A program made the translations under genes and the position numbers. Below the pieces are notes generated by a model. That model ran no database searches, was not told the DNA's origin, and saw only the letters and a program-made list of their open reading frames with translations. A DNA stretch of 64,000 nt from Spinacia oleracea (Eukaryota; Streptophyta; Magnoliopsida; Caryophyllales; Amaranthaceae): assembly GCF_020520425.1 (NCBI RefSeq), contig NC_079492.1, forward strand, positions 68,811,671-68,875,670, read 5' to 3'. How positions within the stretch are numbered: the first letter of the stretch is position 1; each line of letters starts with the position of its first letter. This document shows positions 34,593 to 45,461 of the stretch, one piece after another.

Positions 34593-37500
34593 CCCCATCG
34601 TACGCCCGAGCGTTCTAATCACAGAACCTCGGCGAACGAAGGCATCAGGGCTAGACTCGGGAAAAGAATCATGACTCCTACGTCATCCCCTTTCTCGGAC
34701 GAGCTGATCATGGAAGAAATACCGAAGGTAAGACTGCCAGCGCACCTAACCTACAGCGGAATCACAGATCCGAGGGATCATGTCATCTCCTACGAGCAGC
34801 AAATGTTCTTGAGTCCCTACTCCGAAGCATGTTGGTGTAAATACTTCCCAACCACGCTAACCGGAGTGGCGGGAGAGTGGTTTAGATCGCTGCCGAAGGG
34901 ATCGATCAAGAGCTGGAAAAAGCTGAAAAAGAGATTCTGCACACAGTTCGTGAGCAACAATCGCCCCGAGCGAACCACAGCAGAACTGACCTCAATCCAA
35001 CAAGAAAGAGACGAAAGTCTGAGAGAATTCATGGCCAGATTCATGAAGGAATCAACAAACATACCAAACTTGCAGCCAGACGTGGCCATCTTCGCCTTGA
35101 AGCACGCGCTCCAGGAAGGGAAGTTCCGTGACGAACTCTCAATGAAGAACCCCTCCAAAATAGCTGACGTGCTCCAAATGGCTGATGCGTTCATCAGAAC
35201 CGAAGAGTTCAACAAGGCCGCTGCAAGATTGAAGGGATCGTCAGATCCGAGAGACACAAAGAATACCCAGAGCAAGCCCGAGGGCGGCTCAAGGAAGGGG
35301 AAAGAGAAAGTAGGAGCTAGAGAGATGAGCCCGAAGAAAGACGGGAGAAGGGGTGAACTTCAACCCAAATACACCAACTACACTCCACTAGCTCTGCCCC
35401 GAAAAGAGATATTTAGCCTCAACAGAAATGATGAAAAGTGGAAACTACCGGGGAAGCTCAAGTCCAACCCAGCTCGGAGAAACAAGAACAAGTGGTGCGA
35501 GTTCCATGATGACTTCGGTCACCATACCGAAGAGTGCAACTCGCTGAAAGACAACATTGAGGACCTCGTTCGCCGAGGCTACCTGAAACAGTACTTGTTA
35601 GACCGAAGGGAGGAAAAAGAAAAGGCCGCCAGTGGCAAACAGCATGAGCAACCCCAGAAGAGGGTCTACGAAACAACAGGACATAAGAAAAACGACATCC
35701 TGGTGGTGTTCGGGGGGCAGAAGTCTGGCCAGGCCAGCAAGAAACACCTAAGAGCCCTCTCCCACCGGGTCAACTTCAGCGCGGTTGGAGACAACCAACC
35801 ACACCCCCCGAACATGACCTTCACTGCTGATGATTGCTTCGGAGTCCAGTACAAACATGACGATCCTCTGGTCATTTCCATGGACCTCAACAACCATAAC
35901 GTACATCGAGTGTTAGTCGACGGAGGAAGTGCCGTCAATATCATCTTCAGAAACTGCTTCGAGCAGCTGATCCTCGAAGAGCCAGAGGAAGCACTGACGA
36001 AAGTCAGTTATCCTCTGATCGGATTTAACGGATCCGCAGCTATCCCCCGAGGAAAGATCACCCTACCAGTCACAGTGGGCGAAGGCCAGGCAGCAAAAAC
36101 CCTTCGGGACGAATTCTTGGTGATGGACTGCGACTCCGTATACAACGTAATCATGGGGAGAACCATGATTCACAAGATGCAAGCAGTCCCCTCCACATAC
36201 CACCAGCTGATGATATACGTCTCGGATGCAGGATTCGCCGAACGAATCAGAGGTGATCAAGAAGTGGCGAGAAGAACCTGCCACACTGCTGTCCGAAAGC
36301 CCAAACTAGGGGACGGCCCCGAGGAAGAAAAAGGAGCTACGGGAGAGGAAAGCGAGGCAAAAAGGAGAAGAGCAAGCACGAGCAGCTTGTCTCCCGCAGA
36401 AGTTGATGCCCGCCCCGAAACCCTATCTCCCGAACCAGATCAAGAAATGGAGGATATCTTCCTCGAAGAGGATTCAGACAGGAGCGTCCGAATAGGCAAG
36501 GGCCTAAGCTCGGGGCTCCGAATCGATTTGATCCGATTACTCAGGGATCATAAAGACATCTTTGCATGGTCAGCAGCAGATATGCCAGGGATAAATCCGA
36601 AGCTGATTTGTCACAAGCTGGACGTCAACGCTGAAGCTCGGCCAGTCAAGCAAAAAAAGAGGAACTACTCCTCGGAGAAAAACAAAGCCATCGGCGAGGA
36701 GGTGAAAAAGTTGCAGGAGGCCGGATTCATTGAGCCATGCATGTATCCGAAATGGCTGGCCAACGTGGTGATGGTCAAAAAAGCGAATGGCTCCTGGCGA
36801 ATGTGCGTGGATTTCACAGACCTGAACCGAGCCTGCCCCAAAGACTGCTATCCCCTGCCAAGGATAGATCAATTGGTTGACTCCACCAGCGGCCATGCAC
36901 TGCTCAGCTTCATGGATGCCTTTTCAGGCTACCACCAAGTATTCATGCACCCCGATGACAGGGCAAAGACAGCGTTCATCACAAGCGCAGGAGTGTTCAA
37001 CTACAAAATGATGCCTTTCGGCTTGAAAAATGCCGGAGCCACCTACCAGAGACTAGTTGATCACGTCTTCGCCGACCAGAAAGGGAGGAATGTGGAGGTC
37101 TATGTGGATGACTCCATCGTAAAAAGCATCAAGGAGGAAGACCACGTCAAAGACTTGGCAGAGACCTTCGGAAACCTGAGGAAGCACAGCATGAAGCTGA
37201 ACCCAAAAAAATGCGTCTTCGGGGTGAAGTCAGGTAAATTCCTCGGATTCATGGTGAGCGAAAGAGGAATTGATGCGAACCCGGACAAAGTCCAAGCGGC
37301 ATTGGATTTACCCGAGCCGAAGACCAAGAGAGATGTGCAGAGGCTAACCGGCAGGTTAGCCGCACTAACAAGGTTCATATCAAAGGCCTCGGATAAGGGA
37401 GCCCCCTTCTTCAAAGCACTGAAACCAAAGAACCTCCCCGGAGGAGAAGCAGAACCAGTCAAGAAAAAAGGGGTCCCGAGGAAAGTGGATCCCGAACTGA

Positions 37501-39725
37501 TATGGGAACAGGAGCAAAAAGAAGCTTTTCAGCAACTCAGAGCCCACCTAGCTCAACTGCCGACACTGGCCAGACCAAAGGAGGGGGAAACCCTGTACCT
37601 ATATGTCGCAGTTAGCCCTGGAACCGTCAGCGCAGTGCTTCTTCGGGAAGAGGAAAAGAAGCAACAGCCAATCTACTTCACCAGCCGAACACTCACAGGG
37701 GCCGAAACCCGGTACCCACTCATCGAGAAAGTCGCATATGCAGTAGTGGTAGCTGCACGAAAACTGAGGCCATACTTCGACTCCCACCAGATCACAGTGC
37801 TAACTGACCAACCGCTCGAAAAAGTACTCGACAAAATAGAGAGGTCAGGAAGATTGGCTGCCTGGGCCTTCGAACTATCAGAGTTCGGCATCAAATATCA
37901 GCCGAGGACAGCAATCAAAGCACAAGCATTGGCAGACTTCTTGGCCGAGTGCTCATACCAGGAAATGTTGGATGATACGAAAAGCACTTGGGAGGTCTTC
38001 ACTGACGGATCTTCCACAATAAACGGCTCAGGGGCAGGAGTTGTACTGATCCCCCCGACGGGGAAAAGCATAGAGTATGCATTGAAGTTCGGCTTCAAAG
38101 CAACCAACAACGAGGCCGAATACGAGGCCGCAATCGCAGGGATAGAGCTTTGTTTATCCCTGGAGGCCGAACATGTTCGCCTCAAAACTGATTCCCAGCT
38201 TGTAGCCAACCAGATCCGAGGGGAGTATGAGGCCAAATGGCCCAGCATGACAGCCTATTTAGCAAAAATTAAATCCTTAACGTCAAAGTTAAGATCCTTT
38301 GAAGTCATCCTCATTCCCCGAGGACAGAACACGCAAGCAGACGCACTGTCAAAACTCGCAAGCTCAACACTCATCGACCTAAACAGGTCGGTCCACGTGG
38401 AAGTTCACCAAGAGAGAAGCATCGACTTGCTACCCACCACAGTATGCAGCTTACGTACCGAACCTAGCTGGATGGACGCAGTAGTTGCATACAAAGAAAG
38501 GGGAGAACTTCCCGAAGATAAGCTGCAAGCGAGAAAACTGAAAAGATTCAACAGATGGTTCATCATCAGCGCCGAAGGAGAGCTCATGAGGAAATCATTC
38601 TCTGCTCCGCTGCTAAAATGTGTGGGTCCAACAGACGCTGACTACATCCTAAGGGAAATCCACCTCGGGATATGCGGAAACCACATTGGAGGTAGGACAT
38701 TAGCACATAAAGCCCTTCGGGCTGGGTACTGGTGGCCCACTATGGTTTCCGAGGCAAAGCAGATGGCAAGGAAATGCGAGAAATGCCAAAAGTTCGCACC
38801 AGCCATCCATCAACCAGCTCAAACCCTACAATCAACACTGTATCCCTTACCATTCGCACAGTGGGGGTTAGACATCATTGGTCCCTTCCCCTCAGCGACG
38901 AACCAGAAGAAGTGGTTGATTGTAGGAGTCGACTATTTTAGCAAATGGATCGAAGCCGAAGCTGTCTCCTCCATCACCGAACCTCAGGTCCGCAAGTTCA
39001 TATGGCAGAACATCATCACAAGGTTCGGCATACCAAGACTGATGGTCTTCGACCACGGGAAACAGTTCGACAACACCCCGTTGCAAAAGTGGTGCAAACA
39101 GTTCGGCATACACCTAGCGTACTCGGCAGTCTGTCACCCACAAAGCAACGGGCAAGCCGAAGCTGCTAACAAACTCATCCTCAACGCACTCAAGAAAAGA
39201 GTCGAGGATGACAAAAACAAATGGTTAGAAGAGCTACCCGGAACGCTATGGTCCCTTCGGACCACTGAAAAAGAAGCTACCGGACAAACACCGTTCCACC
39301 TTGTATACGGATCCGAAGCTGTAATTCCTGTGGAAATCGGAACAGAAAGCCTGAGGATCCAGGCATACAACAGGTATGATGGGCTCCAAGGAGAAAGCAA
39401 CAATCAACTTCTATCCGAAGCTCTCGATCTACTGGACGAAGCTCGGAACGATGCAAGGACACTCAACGCAGCCTATTTGCAGAGGGTCAACAAGCATTAC
39501 AACCGAAGAGTCAACGCCAGACCCCTAAAAGTCGGTGATCTAGTACTCAGAAACGCCGCCTCGGTTCAGAAAGGACGGATCCATGGCAAACTCTCAGCCA
39601 CTTGGGAAGGACCATACATCATCCATTCCGAAAAAAGGCCAGGCACGTATATGCTGAAACAGTTAGATGGAACAATTCTGAAGAACCATTGGAATACCGA
39701 TGTTCTCAAGAAATATTTTGTATGA
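34593..39725 (+). CDS. gag-pol: Gypsy gag-pol, main segment
   Basis: Open from the insertion point to TGA at 39723; the first ATG is at 34671. Order: retrotransposon gag domain (about 34730-35220; WFRSLPKGSIKSW area); a CX2HX4HX4C-type knuckle (CEFHDDFGHHTEEC, about 35495); aspartic protease VLVDGGSAVN (about 35912; DGG in place of DTG is frequent in this lineage); RT with MPFGLKNAGA and VYVDDSIVKS (about 37100); Ty3-type RNase H (about 37600-37950); a second RNase H starting FTDGSSTINGSGAG (about 37998); integrase zinc finger H-H-C-C (38663-38800); and integrase core with D in GLDIIGPF (about 38870), D in FDHGKQF (39050) and E in NGQAEAANK (about 39158). No inactivating change inside this part; it is silenced only by the loss of its 5' end. 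Confidence 0.95.
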   Translation, partial: PHRTPERSNHRTSANEGIRARLGKRIMTPTSSPFSDELIMEEIPKVRLPAHLTYSGITDPRDHVISYEQQMFLSPYSEACWCKYFPTTLTGVAGEWFRSLPKGSIKSWKKLKKRFCTQFVSNNRPERTTAELTSIQQERDESLREFMARFMKESTNIPNLQPDVAIFALKHALQEGKFRDELSMKNPSKIADVLQMADAFIRTEEFNKAAARLKGSSDPRDTKNTQSKPEGGSRKGKEKVGAREMSPKKDGRRGELQPKYTNYTPLALPRKEIFSLNRNDEKWKLPGKLKSNPARRNKNKWCEFHDDFGHHTEECNSLKDNIEDLVRRGYLKQYLLDRREEKEKAASGKQHEQPQKRVYETTGHKKNDILVVFGGQKSGQASKKHLRALSHRVNFSAVGDNQPHPPNMTFTADDCFGVQYKHDDPLVISMDLNNHNVHRVLVDGGSAVNIIFRNCFEQLILEEPEEALTKVSYPLIGFNGSAAIPRGKITLPVTVGEGQAAKTLRDEFLVMDCDSVYNVIMGRTMIHKMQAVPSTYHQLMIYVSDAGFAERIRGDQEVARRTCHTAVRKPKLGDGPEEEKGATGEESEAKRRRASTSSLSPAEVDARPETLSPEPDQEMEDIFLEEDSDRSVRIGKGLSSGLRIDLIRLLRDHKDIFAWSAADMPGINPKLICHKLDVNAEARPVKQKKRNYSSEKNKAIGEEVKKLQEAGFIEPCMYPKWLANVVMVKKANGSWRMCVDFTDLNRACPKDCYPLPRIDQLVDSTSGHALLSFMDAFSGYHQVFMHPDDRAKTAFITSAGVFNYKMMPFGLKNAGATYQRLVDHVFADQKGRNVEVYVDDSIVKSIKEEDHVKDLAETFGNLRKHSMKLNPKKCVFGVKSGKFLGFMVSERGIDANPDKVQAALDLPEPKTKRDVQRLTGRLAALTRFISKASDKGAPFFKALKPKNLPGGEAEPVKKKGVPRKVDPELIWEQEQKEAFQQLRAHLAQLPTLARPKEGETLYLYVAVSPGTVSAVLLREEEKKQQPIYFTSRTLTGAETRYPLIEKVAYAVVVAARKLRPYFDSHQITVLTDQPLEKVLDKIERSGRLAAWAFELSEFGIKYQPRTAIKAQALADFLAECSYQEMLDDTKSTWEVFTDGSSTINGSGAGVVLIPPTGKSIEYALKFGFKATNNEAEYEAAIAGIELCLSLEAEHVRLKTDSQLVANQIRGEYEAKWPSMTAYLAKIKSLTSKLRSFEVILIPRGQNTQADALSKLASSTLIDLNRSVHVEVHQERSIDLLPTTVCSLRTEPSWMDAVVAYKERGELPEDKLQARKLKRFNRWFIISAEGELMRKSFSAPLLKCVGPTDADYILREIHLGICGNHIGGRTLAHKALRAGYWWPTMVSEAKQMARKCEKCQKFAPAIHQPAQTLQSTLYPLPFAQWGLDIIGPFPSATNQKKWLIVGVDYFSKWIEAEAVSSITEPQVRKFIWQNIITRFGIPRLMVFDHGKQFDNTPLQKWCKQFGIHLAYSAVCHPQSNGQAEAANKLILNALKKRVEDDKNKWLEELPGTLWSLRTTEKEATGQTPFHLVYGSEAVIPVEIGTESLRIQAYNRYDGLQGESNNQLLSEALDLLDEARNDARTLNAAYLQRVNKHYNRRVNARPLKVGDLVLRNAASVQKGRIHGKLSATWEGPYIIHSEKRPGTYMLKQLDGTILKNHWNTDVLKKYFV

Positions 39726-40100
39726 TCTCTGTCTGTAAACCAAGTAAGTTGTTTAATGAGAAGAGGAAAGCCATTGGCACCATGTGTTTCATTAAACTTA
39801 TCTCTATAATTATTGTCCCTTTATATATATATGCAGCCTCGGATCTGATCAATCCGAGACTAAAAACAGGTTGACTTTGCCCATTCCTTGATAAAATGCA
39901 AGAAATGACCAAATCATACACTTCAGGGAATCGTCCAGAATCCTCGGATTCGCGGTACCCTAATAAAATTTGTTCGCAACAAACAGTCGCTCGAATCAAG
40001 TTATAAAACTCCGGCTCAGATCCACGGATCGCCGAAGGCATAACTAAAGAGGCAGACTAGCGATCTCTTGCCCAGGTTTCCGAACCACAAGAGATCGGAA
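39726..40100 (+). other. spacer after gag-pol
   Basis: No gene seen. A TATATATATA run lies near 39821. Confidence 0.5.
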
Positions 40101-40470
40101 GAACAATCCAAACCTCTGAGCAGATCGACGGATTTGAAGAGTCTGGAAACTAAAGAGTCTCTTAGCAGATCTACGGATTTGAAGAACTCGCAAAACTAAA
40201 GAGTCTCTTAGCAGATCTACGGATTTGAAGAACTCGCAAAACTAAAGAGTCTCTTAGCAGATCTACGGATTTGAAGAACTCGCAAAACTAAAGAGTCTCT
40301 TAGCAGATCTACGGATTTGAAGAACTCACAAAGTCAAAGAGTCTCTTAGCAGATCTACGGATTTGAAGAACTCGCAAAAGTTAAAAAGTCTCTTAACCGA
40401 TCTACGGATTTAAAGAGCTCGCAAGATCAAAAGGTTTTTAGCAAGTCTACAGAAAGAGGAGCTCGAGAAA
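40100..40470. repeat. 46-bp tandem repeat array in the Gypsy element
   Basis: Units begin GAGTCTCTTAGCAGATCTAC and recur exactly every 46 bp at 40155, 40201, 40247, 40293, 40339 and 40385, with decayed units on both sides. Three central units look identical. Such arrays between pol and the 3' LTR are known from Tat-lineage elements. It also lies just downstream of the antisense gene's stop codon. Confidence 0.9.
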
Positions 40471-40778
40471 TGTACGGATTTAAAGACCTAAAATTGCGAA
40501 AGAACAAGTTGAAAAGAAGCAGCCAAGTAACAAACATTCATTTTTTATTCAATTTTTGGGGGAAGTACAAATACATTGAAAACCTCAAAAATTGAAAACA
40601 AAATGAAACAGTTAAAATCGGCAGCCATCAACAGACAATACCGGCCCACCGAAGTACTAAGAAAGCAAAAAGAAATGAGTACAACGCAGCGCCGAGGAAA
40701 AAGGGGGAAAGGCAAGCACATGTTCGGAAGTCCTCAACTGGAACCGACCGACTCTGAAGAAGACGACTGCCCGAATCC

Positions 40779-43700
40779 CTAACTCTTGGGAGTCTCAGGA
40801 GCATCCCCCAGGGGAGCATCCTTCGAAGAACCCCCAGCAGTAGTATCACCTTCGGAAGTCGCCTTCTGGGCCCGAGCCTCTGCAAGAGCAGCTTGGCGCT
40901 CAGCTTCAGCTTCGTCTCGATCGGCCTGGCACTCCACCAAGTGATCCTGGGCCCTCATCCAGAGCGGAACCTTCTCATTCCAAGGGAAATGAGGCATATG
41001 CTTCGCGAACATCCGCCGAGCGCCCAGGATGCCATTCCAGTATTGCTCCCTACACTGATCAGCAGTGTAGAGGTCAACTCTCTCTTGCTCCAGTTTCCGA
41101 ATGGCAGCATCCTTCTCTCGGATCTTCAGCTGGAGAACGGGCACCTTGTCAGCTTGGTTCTGAACAATCTCCCGATGCTTGACAAACTGCTGAAGCCTCG
41201 CCTCCGCTTCCTGGCTCTGCTTAATGGCCGCCTCAAATTTAGAAGTCATCTCCTTGAGAAGACTGTCTTTTTCTTCAAGTTCGCTCGCAAACTTGGCAGC
41301 CATTTCTTTCCTCTCCTTGTCGAAGGAAGCTATCTTTTCAGCATCCTCCTCGACTCGGAAAGTAAGCTTCCCAACTTCGGCCCCGATCTGCTCAGCCGAT
41401 TCCCTAGCCTCACGACTGTACTGAAGGTACAGTAGCTTGAGGTCCACCATCTCGGCCATGAGCTGCCCGGCCTTCTGGTCCAAGACAGGGATATCACGAG
41501 CATAAGCCTCCTGATACCTCCTCAATTGCCTCTCCTCAACCGAGCTACACTCGGAAGCGAACGAGGACCAGAAAACAGCCTGGGAAAGAAGAAAAGACAA
41601 GAAAAGATGAGGAAAGAAGAAAACAACAAACCAAAAACGGAACTCAAAACAAAATTTCCAACACTTACCTCATTCAGATAATACTGAGCCATCATAGCTG
41701 GGTTCCTCTCCTCAGCTCCAGGAACCCTCCACTGCGGGTTGGCCCGAAGAAGATTCTCCCGTGCAGCTTCGGGACCCACCAAAGATCCCACGTGAGCCAT
41801 GGGGTTCTCCCCCAAAACCGGAGCCCTAGCATAGCGAGCCATCGCCTCCCTTACCTCCTCGGGGATCCGTTTCAGCGGAACATCCGAGCAAGGGTCAGCG
41901 TGGATCAGTCTATCCAGGGCCGAGGTCGAAGTAGAGCCCAAGGTCGAGTGGCGCCTCTTCCTCGTCAGACCCTGCTCGGGTTGCTCCTCCTCAGCAGAAG
42001 GGACCTCCTTCTCAGCTTCGGGAACCTCCATGTGAGCCTCGGTGAGATCCACCATCTCCTTATCTGGACTTCTCTCCCTTTCGAGAGAAACGTCAGCAGA
42101 TTCTTCCTTCCGCTCGGCCACAGTAGGGACATCCGAGCCAGGAACAAGGTCGGCTTCAATTGCCTCCATCACCTTGGTTATATCCTGGATCTCGATCCCC
42201 AAAGCAGCAGACGGCTTCAGCGGAGAGGGGATGGTATCTTCCTCGGCCAACGGTTGGTCCACGGGCGGCGGTTCCGCAACCACCACACTCTTCAACTTCT
42301 GCCCTGGCAAGGGCATGAAGTGAAGGAGATTTTTGGGAGGAGGCATGACTTCCGAAACTTCTTCCTACAGGGCAAACGCTCAAAGGTCAGTTTCAGAAAA
42401 AGAGAGAACGGACCACAAAGGCTCCAAGTCAGAACAAATACCTTCTCCGAAGACTGAGAAGCTTTCGCTTTCTTCGGATGCGCAGAAGGCCTCAAAAGAG
42501 TGCTGCCCTTCCTTTTGCGCTGATCCTAAACAGAGGAGACCAAGGGTCAATAAATGTAAAAGAAGACAAAGGAAGGAATAAAGAAAAAACGCGAAGTACC
42601 CGGTTCCTAGATAAAGAGATATCTATCCGAGCCGGAGATGAAACCGAAGGAACGGCACGCGGCACAGCGTCAGTTCCAGGACCCTAAAAAGATGGTCCAG
42701 GACCAAGACGTTAGCCGACGGCCAACCAAAAAGAAAGACAAACAAAAGACTTCGAGAAATAGAAACACTCACCGGATCCGAGGTCGTCCTCAAATCAGGG
42801 AGCACGACTTTCACTGGAACAGCTTCGGGAGAAGAGGCAGAATCCCACGGATCAGCTCGAACTTCAGATATCCGAGCGACACCCGACGGAGACAGCACGT
42901 AATCCTTCAAGCGAGGATTACGAGGATTCTCCTTCCCGAACTTGTAATCAGGGGCCGAGTCGTGAATGGTCTTCAGATCCAAAGAAATGCCCAAGACCAC
43001 AGGATCAACGCAGCTAAAGCCGTACTCTGCAGAAACAAAGCACAAAGCAAAGTCAATAAAACGAGACAAAAAGGAGGAGGACAAACTTACTAAAGCACGG
43101 TCCCAGCCGAAAGACACCTACCCCTGTCAAAAATCCTACTGAGACCGGCAACAGCAAGAATGTCCTCCCGCAAGATATAGTTGAGGTTCGGGAGCCAGTT
43201 GGACGGCAGTTTGTAGTTGTCCTCCCGAGCCAAAAACCACTGGAGGAGATCCACGTAGTGGTGATGGTTCCGATCCGGAGCAGCCACGCTTCGCATATCA
43301 GGATCAGGAGTCACAAACCACTTCGGAGGGCGGTAAAAATGTGGATGCCTCGGATCTGTCGGCACACGAACAAACAACCACTCCGTCTTCCAATTATGAT
43401 CAGAGCTGAGGTAAGGGTAGGCCGTAATATAGTTCGGCTCCCCCTTCCTTCGGGATCTTTTGTTGATGATGGTCCACCAACCATACCCATCTCCCTTGGA
43501 AGCATGGTTGAAAGACAGATCGTGCAGATCCCGAAACACGGCAACAGAGCATGGAAAGTTAATAAAATCGCACACCCATCTAAATCCGATGATGTGCCTC
43601 ATAGATTTGGGGGTAAGCTGGGCCAAACTGATGTTGTACGATGCCAGGAGCTCGGAAACGAAGGGATCCAAAGGAAAGCGGAGACCGTTCTCCAAATGAT

Positions 43701-44196
43701 GAGTATACACAGAGATGAACCCCCTCGGCGGATGAGTCACCCGAGGACGCTCCTGGTCGGGAAGCTCACACCAGTACCCCAAGGCGTGCTGGATTCCGTA
43801 TAACTCTTCGGCTCTCCGATGGTAGTTCCCCAGCTTCGCCTCAACCAACCAGTCACCACTGACCGATTTTTCCAAGGGACCATCGATCTTAGTGGTCTCA
43901 TGCAGAATCGGGGCATACTTGCCCTGCGGATCAGCTTCAGTCCAATGAACTGGAAACTCAGGGTAAGAGCGGCGCACACCCGAAGAACCAGCTTTCTTAC
44001 CAGAAGTTGCGCGTTCAGACACGCTAGACCCGCCAACAACATCATCTTTTGAAGCATCCCAACCAGTCGAACGCCTCTCCACCGGCCTCTCCGAAGGCCG
44101 ACCCCTCGAAGTTTTCGGTAACCTTCCCGAAGGCACGTTCTCCCTCTCACTAGAGGAACCAACGACGAACTTGCTCTTGCCCCTATTCTTTGCCAT
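40779..44196 (-). CDS. six-exon antisense gene of the Tat-lineage element (putative gypsy type transposon domain plus coiled coil)
   Basis: On the minus strand I can join exons 44196-43122, 43026-42773, 42683-42600, 42525-42442, 42364-41669 and 41579-40779. Every intron starts GT and ends AG (donors include GTAAGT and GTGAGT; acceptors include TTTCTGCAG and TTTCCCAG). The exons sum to 2994 nt, exactly 998 codons with TAG at 40779-40781, and no stop interrupts. Exon 1 (about 358 codons) opens with a Ser/Arg-rich basic tail, then a globular domain (PPRGFISVYTHHLENGLRFP, CDFINFPCSVAVFRDLHDL) that matches what I recall of the Pfam putative gypsy type transposon family. Exons 3-4 are short, Pro/Lys-rich and NLS-like. 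Exon 5 is acidic. Exon 6 is a long coiled coil. Antisense ORFs of this kind are known in Tat elements; the function is unknown. Confidence 0.85.
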
Positions 44197-44451
44197 AGCC
44201 GCGAATTCTCGGTCTAGGGTTGAGATTGAGGGGTAGAAGGGAAAACGAAGAAAAAAAGGAGAATTCAGAAACAAATTACCTTTTTCCGAAGCGGAATTCG
44301 CCGATAAAACGAACAACACAAGTTCCCGAAGTCTAAAGTTGGCCGAATTTCGTAGATCTGAAGAAGCAAATTGCACTGCGATCGCCGGAATTTAGAGAGA
44401 TAATGGGTTTGAAAGAAGGAATAAAAAGTTCAAAAAGAGCAAAGCACCCAG

Positions 44452-44459
44452 TATTTATA
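44452..44459 (-). promoter_or_regulatory. TATA box of the antisense gene
   Basis: TATAAATA on the minus strand in the context TTCTATAAATACTGG, about 255 bp upstream of the ATG at 44196. Start of transcription would fall near 44425. It is inside the element and outside the LTR, so the antisense gene appears to have its own promoter. Confidence 0.65.
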
Positions 44460-44618
44460 GAAAAGAAAAGGGCGCATCAACTTCCTCAACCCACGATCTC
44501 CACGACACGGTACAACTCCCAACACTTGTCATCAATGCAAATCATCTCTTTTCAAAAAAGAGAGGGAACTTTCGGACTTCTGACAGCTGGAAACCCACCC
44601 ATTTAATTCTAAATGGAC

Positions 44619-44632
44619 CGGGTCTGGGGGGC
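44619..44632 (+). promoter_or_regulatory. Gypsy polypurine tract
   Basis: A G-rich GGGTCTGGGGGG run ends a few bases before the 3' LTR. Confidence 0.65.
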
Positions 44633-44636
44633 ATGT

Positions 44637-45062
44637 TGTTTGGGCTCCCAATTGATTCTCAATTGGGCCACTAAGTCCAAAGCCCAATGGCTCTAAACAA
44701 ACAGCATCAAACCCACCAATGGCTAGTCAGCCATCCATCAAGGCCCAAGGCCCAAGAGCAATAAATGACCTATGGGCATTTATTATGCAAACACTATAAA
44801 TAGGCCGCCAAGGCTCACACCTCAAGGTACGTCCAATTTACCGCCTTAAGACTACTCTTCTAGAGAACTTCTCTCTAGAATCCGAGCATCATTCTTACTT
44901 AGGCATCGGAGGGGCTTTCCTCGGAAACACCCCCGAGGCTAGTAACTTTGCTCTTGTGCAGGTGAATTCGGACTCCACTCATTCAAACAAGCAAGATCTT
45001 CAACACATACAAAAGGGCCTTCATTCGAAGCCCATTGTTTCCATCTTTACAACACCGGAACA
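44637..45062 (+). repeat. Gypsy 3' LTR
   Basis: 426 bp, equal in length to the 5' LTR, with one mismatch seen. It ends CCGGAACA and is followed by the target repeat ACTAT. Confidence 0.95.
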
Positions 45063-45067
45063 ACTAT

Positions 45068-45447
45068 GATTATGGTAAACTTGTTAGTGTGACATTTCAG
45101 GTACCAAGTATGTGTTCCATTATTTGTTTAGATAAATGTAATATCTCGTAATTATTAGTTTATCTTGCCAAGACACGAATACGTTTACATATTCTTAGTA
45201 TATTATTATTTTTTGATAATGTTAGGTGTTCGAGGACCCGAATAGGAGACCAAGGAGGTTGGCTGCACCATCATCATTAACGATTGATGATGAACCGAAC
45301 AACTACTTAGATTTCTACCGCCGACCTGGAGTGCAAGATGATGACATACATCACTACAACATGCATCACTACAACATGAGACGTCGCCATGAAGAGTATG
45401 AATACTTTGACAATTCAGGATTCGACAGTGACTCGACAATTGAGTAA
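45068..45447 (+). pseudogene. 3' part of the split LINE-like gene frame
   Basis: After the second ACTAT the frame left at 23031 continues in phase (DYGKLVSVTFQ) to CAG at 45100, where a GTACCAAG donor begins. A plausible intron 45101-45225 ends TTAG, and a further exon 45226-45447 encodes a Tyr/His/Asp-rich acidic tail with a short duplication (HHYNMHHYNM) and stops TAA. I do not recognise the tail. The intron is inferred from splice-site form and conserved phase only. Confidence 0.5.
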
Positions 45448-45461
45448 CGTATTAATGCCGC

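Larger units (their letters stand above)
23032..45062 (+). mobile_element. Tat-lineage Ty3/gypsy LTR retrotransposon
   Basis: The element has 426-bp LTRs at both ends and a perfect 5-bp target duplication ACTAT (23027-23031 and 45063-45067). Inside are a PBS, gag-pol in RT-RNaseH-(second RNase H)-integrase order, a 46-bp tandem array, an antisense spliced gene and a polypurine tract. A second RNase H domain, 3' tandem repeats and an antisense ORF are known traits of the Tat (Ogre/Retand) lineage. It is about 22.0 kb as found, or about 11.6 kb without the nested Copia element. It inserted into the LINE-like gene frame. Confidence 0.95.

Noticed and set aside
40155..40430. CRISPR-like array
   Set aside because: The 46-bp units are tandem without variable spacers, in a plant retrotransposon.
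40893..43803. Plus-strand frames of 150-220 codons opposite the antisense gene
   Set aside because: They cross the inferred exon-intron borders and are shadows of the minus-strand exons.
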